Positions 15,883-23,879 of a DNA stretch of 64,000 bases are shown here, in pieces. The number at the start of each line of letters is the position of its first letter. Position 1 is the first letter of the stretch. Made by a program: the position numbers and the translations under genes. The notes under the pieces were generated by a model. That model saw only the letters and a program-made list of their open reading frames with translations, ran no database searches and was not told where the DNA came from. This DNA comes from an uncultured Enhydrobacter sp. (GTDB lineage: Bacteria > Pseudomonadota > Gammaproteobacteria > Pseudomonadales > Moraxellaceae): positions 62,001 through 126,000 of the forward strand of contig CAMIOS010000002.1 of NCBI GenBank assembly GCA_946222995.1. Reading direction: 5' to 3'.

Positions 15883-18441
15883 TTAAACAGGTGCAACGTC
15901 CGTTTTTTCAACTTGGCGTTGTTGCTCAATTTTCTCATCCGTAGTCGCTGGGCGGATTTGGTTACGCTCTTCGACAAATACCACGTTGTCATCCACTTTG
16001 TCACTGTTAATGAAGTGCTTAAAGCGTTTAAGGCGTTCAGGGTCAGAGAGTGTGGTTTTCCATTCGCATTGATAGGCGTCTATATCCGCTTGCATTTGGG
16101 TCTCAAGTTCTTCGGCAATGCCAAGGCTGTCATTAATCACTACGTCTTGGATATACTCAAGTCCGCCTTCCATTTTTTCTCGCCATACCGAGGTGCGTTG
16201 CAGGCGGTCGCCTGTTTTGATATAGAACATCAAAAAGCGGTCAATGTATTTAATTAGCGTTGCTTTGTCTAAGTCACTGGCAAATAACTCCGCATGACGA
16301 GGGCGCATACCACCGTTACCACAAACATACAGATTCCAACCGTTTTCGGTGGCGATAATGCCCACATCTTTGCCTTGGGCTTCAGCACATTCACGGGTGC
16401 AACCAGATACGCCAAATTTGATTTTGTGCGGTGAGCGTAAGCCTTTGTATCGGTTTTCCAGTTCTATGGCGAGCCCTACGCTATCATCAACCCCATAGCG
16501 ACACCATGTGCTGCCGACACATGATTTGACAGTACGCAGTGACTTGCCATACGCGTGACCCGTTTCAAAGCCTGCATTGATTAAACGTTCCCAAATATCA
16601 GGCAGTTGATCGCTACGAGCCCCGAATAAATCCACACGTTGACCGCCTGTGATTTTGGTATATAGCCCAAAATCGCGAGCCACTTCACCCAGTACAATTA
16701 GTTTTTCGGCAGTAATTTCGCCACCCGCAATACGCGGGACGACTGAGTATGTGCCGTCTTTTTGGATATTACCTAAGAACGCATCGTTGGTGTCTTGTAG
16801 GGCAACGAGCGGTTTTTCTAAGATATAGTCATTCCAGCATGACGCTAAGATTGAGCCAATGGTAGGTTTACAGATTTCACAGCCGTCACCGTGCCCGTGC
16901 TTGGCAATCATTTCTTCAAAGGTGCGAATATTGCCGACACGTACCAAGTGATAGAGTTCTTGGCGAGAATAAGCAAAATGCTCGCAAATGTGGTTTTTGA
17001 CTTCAACGCCGCGTTTTTTAAGTTCTGATAATAGCGTGTCTTTGACGATTTGGGTACAGCCACCACAACCCGTACTGGCTTTGGTACAGGCTTTGATGTC
17101 GGCAAAGGTCATCGCCCCGTCGTCAATCGCCGAGCAGATTTGCCCTTTAGTCACGTTGTAACACGAGCATAAAGTGGCAGTATCGGGCAGATTTTCTACG
17201 CCCATGACGGGTTTTTCGACGTTTGGCAAAATTAAGCTTTCAGGTTGTAAGGGTAAATCAATACCGTTTAAAAATAACTGAAGTAAATTGCTGTAATCTT
17301 CGGTATCACCGACGAGCACCGCCCCAAGTAAACGTTTACCGTCATCTGATGTAACGAGTTTTTTGTACACGCCTGTTTTTGGATTTTGATAAACAAAGCT
17401 TAGACTATCTTTGATTTTGCCATGAGCATCGCCAATACTCCCGACATCCACGCCCATGAGTTTGAGTTTGGTGCTCATATCCGCACCGTCAAATAGATTT
17501 TCATGCTCACCCGCGATTTGTGAAGCACACACGTTTGCCATGCTATATCCAGGGGCGACTAAACCATAAATTTTGTTATCCCATAAGGCACATTCACCAA
17601 TCGCATACACATCGGGCACGCTGGTTTGACAAGTTTCATCAATGACGATACCACCACGTTCACCAATCTGTAGACCAGAACTACGAGCAATACTGTCCTC
17701 GGGGCGAATACCCGCACTAAATAAAATCAAGTCAGTATCTAGCAAAGTCCCGTCTGCAAATTGCATGGTTAAAAAACTAGCATCATCATCGTGGTTGTCA
17801 ATGATTTGCTGGGTGTTTTTGCCTGTTAAAACAGTTACGCCTAAGTCCTCAATTTTCTTTTTCAGTAGTTCACCGCCTGCAGGGTCAAGCTGTACGCCCA
17901 TTAGCTGTGGAGCAAACTCGACTACATAAGTGGTTAATCCGAGTGTCATCAGGGCTTTCGCTGCTTCTAACCCTAACAGTCCACCACCAACCACCACACC
18001 ACGTTGAACACGTGGGTTGTTCGCCGTTGCCAAGATATTATCCAAATCTTCAATCGTGCGGTATACATGGCAATGGGCATGGTCTTTACCCGCCACAGGT
18101 GGCACAAACGGATAAGAACCCGTTGCCAATACCAATTTATCATAGTCCAAGGTATTACCGTGGGTAGTGGTGATAGTTTTGGCGTGTGAGTTAAAACTGG
18201 CAACCCCTTCGCCTAAGTGCAAGGTAATGCCAGCTTGCTCATAATTCGCCAAATCCACTAAGTTAAGTTGATTGGCATCTTTATGCTCAAAATAACTGGA
18301 TAAATACACACGGTCATAAGCAGGCCGACTTTCTGCACTAAATACATGAATTTGGTAAGTATGGTGCAATTTTTTTTCAATCGCTTTTTCGATAAAGTGG
18401 TGTCCCACCATTCCATTACCAACGACGATAAGATTTTTCAT
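15883..18441 (-). CDS. nirB: Nitrite reductase (NADH) large subunit NirB
   Basis: 852 residues from ATG 18441 (M-K-N-L-I-V-V-G-N-G-M-V-G), where the FAD-binding domain properly starts; a start 10 codons upstream is less likely. Domain order is FAD and NAD(P) pyridine-nucleotide reductase (1-400), BFD-like [2Fe-2S] domain (C-S-C-Y-N-V near 425 with C-G-G-C about 35 residues later), then a siroheme/[4Fe-4S] nitrite reductase domain with C-V-G-S-T-W-C near 640 and G-C-T-R-E-C-A-E near 680. It reduces nitrite to ammonium by six electrons in the cytoplasm. A sigma-54 promoter lies 65 bases upstream, and the 5' leader is too short for a NasR-type attenuator. Confidence 0.97.
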   Translation of the reverse strand: MKNLIVVGNGMVGHHFIEKAIEKKLHHTYQIHVFSAESRPAYDRVYLSSYFEHKDANQLNLVDLANYEQAGITLHLGEGVASFNSHAKTITTTHGNTLDYDKLVLATGSYPFVPPVAGKDHAHCHVYRTIEDLDNILATANNPRVQRGVVVGGGLLGLEAAKALMTLGLTTYVVEFAPQLMGVQLDPAGGELLKKKIEDLGVTVLTGKNTQQIIDNHDDDASFLTMQFADGTLLDTDLILFSAGIRPEDSIARSSGLQIGERGGIVIDETCQTSVPDVYAIGECALWDNKIYGLVAPGYSMANVCASQIAGEHENLFDGADMSTKLKLMGVDVGSIGDAHGKIKDSLSFVYQNPKTGVYKKLVTSDDGKRLLGAVLVGDTEDYSNLLQLFLNGIDLPLQPESLILPNVEKPVMGVENLPDTATLCSCYNVTKGQICSAIDDGAMTFADIKACTKASTGCGGCTQIVKDTLLSELKKRGVEVKNHICEHFAYSRQELYHLVRVGNIRTFEEMIAKHGHGDGCEICKPTIGSILASCWNDYILEKPLVALQDTNDAFLGNIQKDGTYSVVPRIAGGEITAEKLIVLGEVARDFGLYTKITGGQRVDLFGARSDQLPDIWERLINAGFETGHAYGKSLRTVKSCVGSTWCRYGVDDSVGLAIELENRYKGLRSPHKIKFGVSGCTRECAEAQGKDVGIIATENGWNLYVCGNGGMRPRHAELFASDLDKATLIKYIDRFLMFYIKTGDRLQRTSVWREKMEGGLEYIQDVVINDSLGIAEELETQMQADIDAYQCEWKTTLSDPERLKRFKHFINSDKVDDNVVFVEERNQIRPATTDEKIEQQRQVEKTDVAPV

Positions 18442-18505
18442 GCGGCTATCCCTTTTTTTGATTAAAAACAATATGTTTGTGCATCGTAACGGCTTAAATC
18501 AAAGT

Positions 18506-18521
18506 AGCAAAGTTTATGCCA
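18506..18521 (-). promoter_or_regulatory. Sigma-54 promoter of nirB
   Basis: On the minus strand the sequence reads TGGCATAAACTTTGCT. The GG and GC are at the correct spacing and TTGCT is complete. The predicted transcript start is near 18494, about 53 bases before the nirB ATG. Confidence 0.75.
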
Positions 18522-18591
18522 ATTCAAAAAATAGTATTTTATTTCAATAATTTAAAACATATATTTAAATTATTTATTAAGCACCAAAGAT

Positions 18592-20442
18592 TTAGTGATG
18601 CAGTAGAATGGTGAACCAAGTTGTGATTAACAAAACTAACAAAATCAAACTCACTAACTGCCAAAATAACACGGGATTTTTTTCAATCAGTGGTTGGTTG
18701 TTTTGATTGCTGTTATGGCTTTTGGGGTCAAGATCGCTCAAAAAATCTCCAATCGCTTGATAACGTTGGTTGCTATCGGCTTGCATGGCTCGTAGCAGCA
18801 CATCATTGACCCAAAAGGGTAAATCAGGACGCAGTTGATGTACGTTTTTGAAAACAAGTTGTGAACTGTTTTGAGCTTGGCTTAAGGTTTCGACAGCAAA
18901 GGGTTGTTTGCCAGTGAGCATCTCATAAGTCACCACGCCCAGCGAGAAAATATCAGAATAGACCCCTTTTGGTGCATCGGAAAAATATTCTGGGGCAATA
19001 TAGTGCAAATCGCCTACGGGTGGCGTTTGGGCGGTTTTGAGCAGCATTGACCCTGCTGAGCCAAAGTCTATCATTTTGATATGTCCTGACGGCAACAGCA
19101 TGATATTTTCAGGCTTAAGATCTTGGTGCAACAGATAATTGCGGTGCATCACTCGCAGTGCTAGTCCGATTTGGCTCACAATTTCAAACACTTGGCTTAT
19201 TGATAAAGTGGGCTGAGTGTCGATAAATTCACGCAGGCTCATACCTTGCACGTATTCGGTGACATGATACAGATATTGACTGTTTATTGGTTTTGGATAA
19301 AACTTTAATAAACTTGGGTGATTAAAACTTAAGCCAATTTTTTCTTCTTTTAGAAACAGCCTTAAATATTGGCTATCATCTTCATAATAAGCAGACGGCA
19401 CTTTGATAATTCGCTGATTGTCGTGTGTATCGGCAAGCATATCAGTGGCTAAATAAATCGTACTGCGTGGTGTATTTTGTATCACTTTATCAACACTAAA
19501 ATTATCCAGTTTGTCACCAATAGCCAGCACTGGCGGAATGCTCAGAAGGTTACTTTGGCTGTGCTCGGGTTGGTGGGATTCATGAGTTATTCCCACCGAT
19601 TTGGGTAGTACTGAGATAAGCACGCAACTGACATTATCAAGACTGCCATTTTCTAAGGCAACTTGACACAGGGTTTCTGGCAAACTTTGCAGTTCGGTTG
19701 TTGAAGCCCTGTGGATATCGAGCAGCTTACCGAGTGCCGTTTGGGTGAGTAATAGCAACTCATGGTCATTGATAAATTCATAAATCCCATCGGTCATGAT
19801 TAAAAAGACATCGTCGGGCATCACATCGACTTCAGCAAGCTGTAACTCAACGCGAGCATCGGCTCCCAATGCCGCTGACAATGCTCCTTTATCGCGTCCC
19901 CGTTGGTGGCGGTGGTCTTGGGTCAATATAGTGAGCTGGTTATGCCTTAGGCGATATACACGGCTGTCACCGATATGAAATAACATCGCTGACTGCTGGG
20001 TAAATAATAACCCTGACAAAGTGGATAACAGCTTAGGCAAATAAAACGCCTGAGATGAACTTAAAAAACTTTCATCATCATCGCTGAAATAGAGAAAATC
20101 ATTAATAATCTGCACGCTTTTGGTGAGTGATTGGGCAATTAAATCGTTACCACGACTATTAAGCAGTTGAGAACTCAGAGATGTGTCTTGAAATGCTTGC
20201 GTCTGTTGTATTGCTAATTGCTCAACCAAGGCTTTAATCACCCAATCACTGGCTTGCCTTGGCAGCTGGCAACTACTAACACCATCTGCCACAGCTCCTA
20301 CAAGCCAAGCATTTGACGCTGTTAGCGGATTCGCGTTGTCTAATGAAAGCGTTTGCACCACAACGGTATCTTGGTTGTCTGTCTTGCGTCCCGCATGGCT
20401 CGCTGAACTGGTCAAGAGTTGGGGCAAAAGAAGGCTAGACAT
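18592..20442 (-). CDS. Fused PP2C phosphatase - Ser/Thr kinase with C-terminal membrane anchor
   Basis: 616 residues. The N-terminal PP2C domain (1-260) shows S-H-A-G-R-K-T-D-N-Q-D, G-A-V-A-D-G-V-S, G-D-S-R-V-Y-R-L, M-T-D-G-I-Y-E and D-N-V-S-C, the metal-binding acids of the family. The Hanks-type kinase (310-570) has the ATP Lys in R-I-I-K-V-P near 349, catalytic H-Q-D-L-K-P-E-N near 444 and D-F-G-S-A-G near 460. A single membrane helix of about 20 residues ends the protein, so both domains face the cytoplasm. The gene sits between nirB and the nitrate transporter; similar fusions occur in nas clusters of related gammaproteobacteria. Its substrate is unknown. Control of nitrate transport or reduction by reversible phosphorylation is an inference from position. 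Confidence 0.92.
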   Translation of the reverse strand: MSSLLLPQLLTSSASHAGRKTDNQDTVVVQTLSLDNANPLTASNAWLVGAVADGVSSCQLPRQASDWVIKALVEQLAIQQTQAFQDTSLSSQLLNSRGNDLIAQSLTKSVQIINDFLYFSDDDESFLSSSQAFYLPKLLSTLSGLLFTQQSAMLFHIGDSRVYRLRHNQLTILTQDHRHQRGRDKGALSAALGADARVELQLAEVDVMPDDVFLIMTDGIYEFINDHELLLLTQTALGKLLDIHRASTTELQSLPETLCQVALENGSLDNVSCVLISVLPKSVGITHESHQPEHSQSNLLSIPPVLAIGDKLDNFSVDKVIQNTPRSTIYLATDMLADTHDNQRIIKVPSAYYEDDSQYLRLFLKEEKIGLSFNHPSLLKFYPKPINSQYLYHVTEYVQGMSLREFIDTQPTLSISQVFEIVSQIGLALRVMHRNYLLHQDLKPENIMLLPSGHIKMIDFGSAGSMLLKTAQTPPVGDLHYIAPEYFSDAPKGVYSDIFSLGVVTYEMLTGKQPFAVETLSQAQNSSQLVFKNVHQLRPDLPFWVNDVLLRAMQADSNQRYQAIGDFLSDLDPKSHNSNQNNQPLIEKNPVLFWQLVSLILLVLLITTWFTILLHH

Positions 20443-20480
20443 GGCTATTTTTCCCTAACGATAGATTTTTTAAAAACTTT

Positions 20481-20505
20481 AAGAGCGTCTGCAATACGCC
20501 CTTAC
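20481..20505. repeat. Degenerate REP-like palindrome
   Basis: AAGAGCGTCTGCAATACGCC continues into CTTAC. GCGT pairs with ACGC and AAG with CTT. It is the third copy of the GGGCGTAT-type palindrome and lies in the gap between the kinase and transporter genes. Confidence 0.5.
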
Positions 20506-20521
20506 TTTTAATCAAGAGAAT

Positions 20522-20542
20522 AAAAAAGGGCTTACACCCTTT
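20522..20542 (-). terminator. Terminator after the nitrate transporter gene
   Basis: On the minus strand AAAGGG-TGTAAG-CCCTTT is followed by further Ts. It is 86 bases beyond the transporter stop and would separate it from the kinase gene, at least partly. Confidence 0.6.
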
Positions 20543-20627
20543 GTTATATCAAAATGTCATGTTAAAAAATGAATTAACTTCCCTGTCTATATTTTTGTTA
20601 TGATTTCCTTGTTGCTAACTCATATTC

Positions 20628-22100
20628 TTAAGCAACGGCAATCCGCTCAATTGTGCCGTCTTCATGTACTTCCACCATATGACCTTGTGGCTCGGATAGG
20701 AAGGTCGCCCCAATAAAGGCAATACCCGCAAAAATCGCTAACGTAACAAAGAAACCCGTTGGCGACACCATGGAGAAAATGGTTAAAAACAGCACGCCAC
20801 CGACATTACCATACGCCCCTGCCATGCCCGCGATTTGACCTGTCATACGACGTTGAATCAGCGGAACGACTGAATACACCGCACCACAAGCTGATTGAAC
20901 GAATACCGAAGTAATTAGTACAATCGCCACCGCACCCGCTAATGGCAGCTTGGTCATTTGCGTCATTAGCAAATAGCCCACAGTTTGTCCTGCTAACGCA
21001 ATCATTAGCACCTTACGACGACCGACGGCATCGGACATAAAACCACCGCCAGGACGAGCAAATAAATTCATCACTGCAAAGCAGCCCGCAGTCAGTCCTG
21101 CTAAAGTATGCGATACACCATAGTTGGTAATAAAAAATTGCGGTAACATCGATACCACGGCAAGCTCCGAGCCAAAGCACGCCAAATACGCCATATCCAA
21201 AATCGCCACTTGCTTAAATTTATAACCATAATCGGGATTAACAGTAGGGCGAGATTTATCAAATAAATGCTTATTCACCGACCAAATTTTGACATATTGA
21301 TATACCACCAAAAAAGTCACCACGGCATACGCCAATAACGTTTGATTGCTTGATAAAAGCTTGAGCCCCGCTGGTGATAATCGCCATGCTAAAAGGTACA
21401 AAATCGCATAAATCGGTAAGATCATCACTGCATAAAAATAAAAATCGGCTTTGCTAGAGACTTCCAAACCACCCGATTTTTTCGGTTTAAAATAGGTCGC
21501 TCCTTTTGGCGTATCGCTCACGCCACGATAAAAAATCACCGAATATACAATCGCAATCACGCCCGTGGTGGCAATGGCATACCGCCAGCCGTCCGCACCG
21601 CCAAACATTAATGCAAGAATTGGCATAGACATCGACGCGACTGCTGCCCCAAAATTACCCCAACCGCCGTACACGCCTTCTGCTGAGCCAACTTCATTGA
21701 CAGGAAACCACTCCGAAATCAAACGAATACCCACCACAAACCCCGCACCCACGAAGCCAAGCAAAAACCGTCCGATAGCCAGCATCTGAAAACTTTGGGC
21801 AAACGCAAACACAAAACACAGCAATCCACTAATAAACAGCACCGCACTGTAAGAACGCTTCGGACCGTATTTATCGACCATCGTACCCACGAGTAGCCGA
21901 GCTGGAATAGTCAAAGCCACGTTAAGCATCAAAATTGCTTTCACCTGTCCATCCGTCAAATGAAAGTATTGTTTAATGGTCGGCATCAATGCCACATGTG
22001 CAAACCAAATCAAAAAAGTCACAAAAAACGCAAACCACGTGTAATGTAAGACTCTGATTCTTGGTAATTTAAAATCGAATAATGGTAAACGCTGTGACAT
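20628..22100 (-). CDS. nasA: Nitrate/nitrite transporter, NarK/NasA-type MFS
   Basis: 490 residues from ATG 22100, which follows a GGAGAAGC ribosome site; an in-frame ATG 10 codons upstream has none. The protein has twelve hydrophobic segments. Hallmarks of the nitrate-nitrite porter family are the conserved Arg segment before G-T-M-V-D-K-Y-G-P-K-R and the nitrate signature G-G-W-G-N-F-G-A-A-V-A near residue 160, with a second Gly-rich G-A-Y-G-N-V-G-G-V late in the protein. It imports nitrate across the inner membrane. Position beside the assimilatory reductase and the sigma-54 promoter make assimilation, not respiration, its likely job. Confidence 0.93.
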   Translation of the reverse strand: MSQRLPLFDFKLPRIRVLHYTWFAFFVTFLIWFAHVALMPTIKQYFHLTDGQVKAILMLNVALTIPARLLVGTMVDKYGPKRSYSAVLFISGLLCFVFAFAQSFQMLAIGRFLLGFVGAGFVVGIRLISEWFPVNEVGSAEGVYGGWGNFGAAVASMSMPILALMFGGADGWRYAIATTGVIAIVYSVIFYRGVSDTPKGATYFKPKKSGGLEVSSKADFYFYAVMILPIYAILYLLAWRLSPAGLKLLSSNQTLLAYAVVTFLVVYQYVKIWSVNKHLFDKSRPTVNPDYGYKFKQVAILDMAYLACFGSELAVVSMLPQFFITNYGVSHTLAGLTAGCFAVMNLFARPGGGFMSDAVGRRKVLMIALAGQTVGYLLMTQMTKLPLAGAVAIVLITSVFVQSACGAVYSVVPLIQRRMTGQIAGMAGAYGNVGGVLFLTIFSMVSPTGFFVTLAIFAGIAFIGATFLSEPQGHMVEVHEDGTIERIAVA

Positions 22101-22144
22101 TTGCTTCTCCTTTAAGCCAGTACGGTTCACGGTAAAAAGGCTAG

Positions 22145-22160
22145 AGCAACAACCATGCCA
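22145..22160 (-). promoter_or_regulatory. Sigma-54 promoter of the nitrate transporter
   Basis: The minus strand reads TGGCATGGTTGTTGCT, nearly ideal for sigma-54 with GG and GC at the right spacing and TTGCT. The transcript would start near 22133, leaving a leader of about 33 bases, too short for antitermination control. Confidence 0.8.
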
Positions 22161-22337
22161 TAATTATAACCAATTGATTTTAATAATAAATTATTTAAGA
22201 AATAAAAAATTGAGCAAAATTTTTTGATAAAAATAATGGCAAAATAATACGTTTATCAAAACATATATATTGTTTGCACTAATTTGGCAAATAAATAGGC
22301 ATTTAGCATGAATCTTTTAAACATTGCATAACAGAGA

Positions 22338-22354
22338 ATCACCGTGACGGTGCT
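22338..22354. promoter_or_regulatory. NtrC-like enhancer site
   Basis: ATCACCGTGACGGTGCT contains the perfect palindrome CACCGT-G-ACGGTG and the CACC-N5-GGTGC arrangement of classical NtrC sites. It lies about 180 bases upstream of the transporter promoter and about 90 upstream of the weak reductase promoter, normal enhancer distances for both. A weaker half-match, TGCACTAATTTGGCA, lies at 22275-22289. The rest of the 424-base divergent gap is AT-rich with nothing else I can name. Confidence 0.55.
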
Positions 22355-22440
22355 ACTGGTAAAAACAATGTAGACTTAAACCATATTGAAAATTTTTTTG
22401 ATTAAAGAATTAAATTCATAAAATCAATAATTTATCTTAT

Positions 22441-22456
22441 TGGCATAAATTTTGAA
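22441..22456 (+). promoter_or_regulatory. Weak sigma-54-like site before the reductase genes
   Basis: TGGCATAAATTTTGAA resembles the nirB promoter in its -24 half, but the -12 GC is replaced by GA. A TTGC occurs 5 bases further on at the wrong spacing. It may be a low-activity or decayed promoter. Confidence 0.3.
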
Positions 22457-22524
22457 TTGCCTTAACCTAAAGCATTAATATGACAACTCTAACTGGACAA
22501 GTAGCTACACATGGAAAGCAAACG

Positions 22525-23829
22525 ATGCAAATAGAACAAATTCTCATTATTGGTGCAGGCATGGCAGGGACTCGCTTTGCGATGCATTATGCAAAAAATA
22601 GATTAAGTGCCAAAAATCAGCTTGAACAAGGGCGAACCGACTTTGCCATCACGTTGATTAACAGTGAGCCGTATGCAGGCTACAACCGCATTATGCTATC
22701 GCCTGTATTGGCAGGGGAAAAAAGTTTTGAAGAGATTTATCTATTTGAGTTAGATGAGTATGCAAAACACAATATCACCTTATTGACAGGCTGTTCGGTC
22801 AGCGATATCAATCTTGATACGCATCAAGTTATCACCGACACAGGCGAAACGCTAGACTATGACAAATTGGTATTTGCCACAGGCTCAACGCCATTTATAT
22901 TGCCACTGCCCAATCACACCGCACAAGGCGTAATGGGTTTTCGCACCAAAGCTGATGTCGATGCGATGCTAGAGATTGCTCAATCAAGCCATAGCAAGCC
23001 AAAAAATTGTATCGTGATTGGTGGAGGACTGTTAGGACTAGAAGCCGCCAATGCGTTGGTACAACATGGGGCGAAGGTTACCGTGGTACATGGGGCAAGC
23101 TACTTGCTCAATCGCCAACTCGATAAAACCGCTGCTGATTTATTACAAAGCTACTTTGAAAATAAAGGCATTGATTTCGTACTTAATGCCAATTCACAAG
23201 CCATTTGCGTGAATGATAACAATCAGGTAATAGGTCTGACCTATAGTGATAGCAGGGATACCACACTTCCTGCTCAAACGCTGGAAGCCGATTGTATTAT
23301 TATGACCGTCGGTGTGCGACCCAACATTGCCCTTGCCCAAAAAGCGGGCATCGCTTGCGAGCGGGGCATTTTGGTTGATAACCAAATGCGAACGCACACG
23401 CCCAACGTGTATGCTATTGGCGAATGTGTGCAGTTCGACAATCAGTTATTTGGACTGGTTGCCCCTGTGTACGAGCAAGCCAATATTCTGATACATACCC
23501 TTAATGCACAAGCAGAAAGTGTCCCCACACAGGTTTTTAGTATTCAACCAACTGCAACCAAGCTAAAAGTTTCGGGTGTGGATTTATTTTCGGCAGGTGA
23601 TATCAGTGCAACCGATGACTGTGAACACTTGATTTATCAAGATAGCTCAAACAGTATTTACCAAAAACTTACCGTCAACAACAACCGCATTGTCTCGGCG
23701 GTGTTATACGGCGATGTGCAAGACGGTAGTTGGTTTTTTGAACTTATTCAAAATCAGCAAGATATTTCAAGCGTTAAGGACAAATTGCTGTTTGGTAAAG
23801 CATTTTGTGAAGAACTACTTGCCAGCTAA
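22525..23829 (+). CDS. nasB: Assimilatory nitrate reductase electron-transfer subunit (FAD, NAD(P)H)
   Basis: 434 residues from ATG 22525, chosen because GGAAAG lies 8 bases before it and the FAD motif I-L-I-I-G-A-G-M-A-G then starts near residue 6; an ATG at 22480 would add 15 residues. The first FAD motif, a second dinucleotide motif G-G-G-L-L-G-L-E-A-A near 170 and the late A-I-G-E-C-V-Q-F motif make it a pyridine nucleotide-disulfide oxidoreductase, like the N-terminal half of NirB but without a [2Fe-2S] domain. It would pass electrons from NAD(P)H to the catalytic subunit encoded 50 bases downstream, which has the missing BFD domain. Confidence 0.88.
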   Translation: MQIEQILIIGAGMAGTRFAMHYAKNRLSAKNQLEQGRTDFAITLINSEPYAGYNRIMLSPVLAGEKSFEEIYLFELDEYAKHNITLLTGCSVSDINLDTHQVITDTGETLDYDKLVFATGSTPFILPLPNHTAQGVMGFRTKADVDAMLEIAQSSHSKPKNCIVIGGGLLGLEAANALVQHGAKVTVVHGASYLLNRQLDKTAADLLQSYFENKGIDFVLNANSQAICVNDNNQVIGLTYSDSRDTTLPAQTLEADCIIMTVGVRPNIALAQKAGIACERGILVDNQMRTHTPNVYAIGECVQFDNQLFGLVAPVYEQANILIHTLNAQAESVPTQVFSIQPTATKLKVSGVDLFSAGDISATDDCEHLIYQDSSNSIYQKLTVNNNRIVSAVLYGDVQDGSWFFELIQNQQDISSVKDKLLFGKAFCEELLAS

Positions 23830-23879
23830 ATGCTATAAATCTAGAAGCTATAAATATTAAAAAATTACAAGGTTAAAGC

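Noticed and set aside
22275..22289. Second NtrC site
   Set aside because: Only the left half (TGCAC) agrees with the motif; the right half does not.
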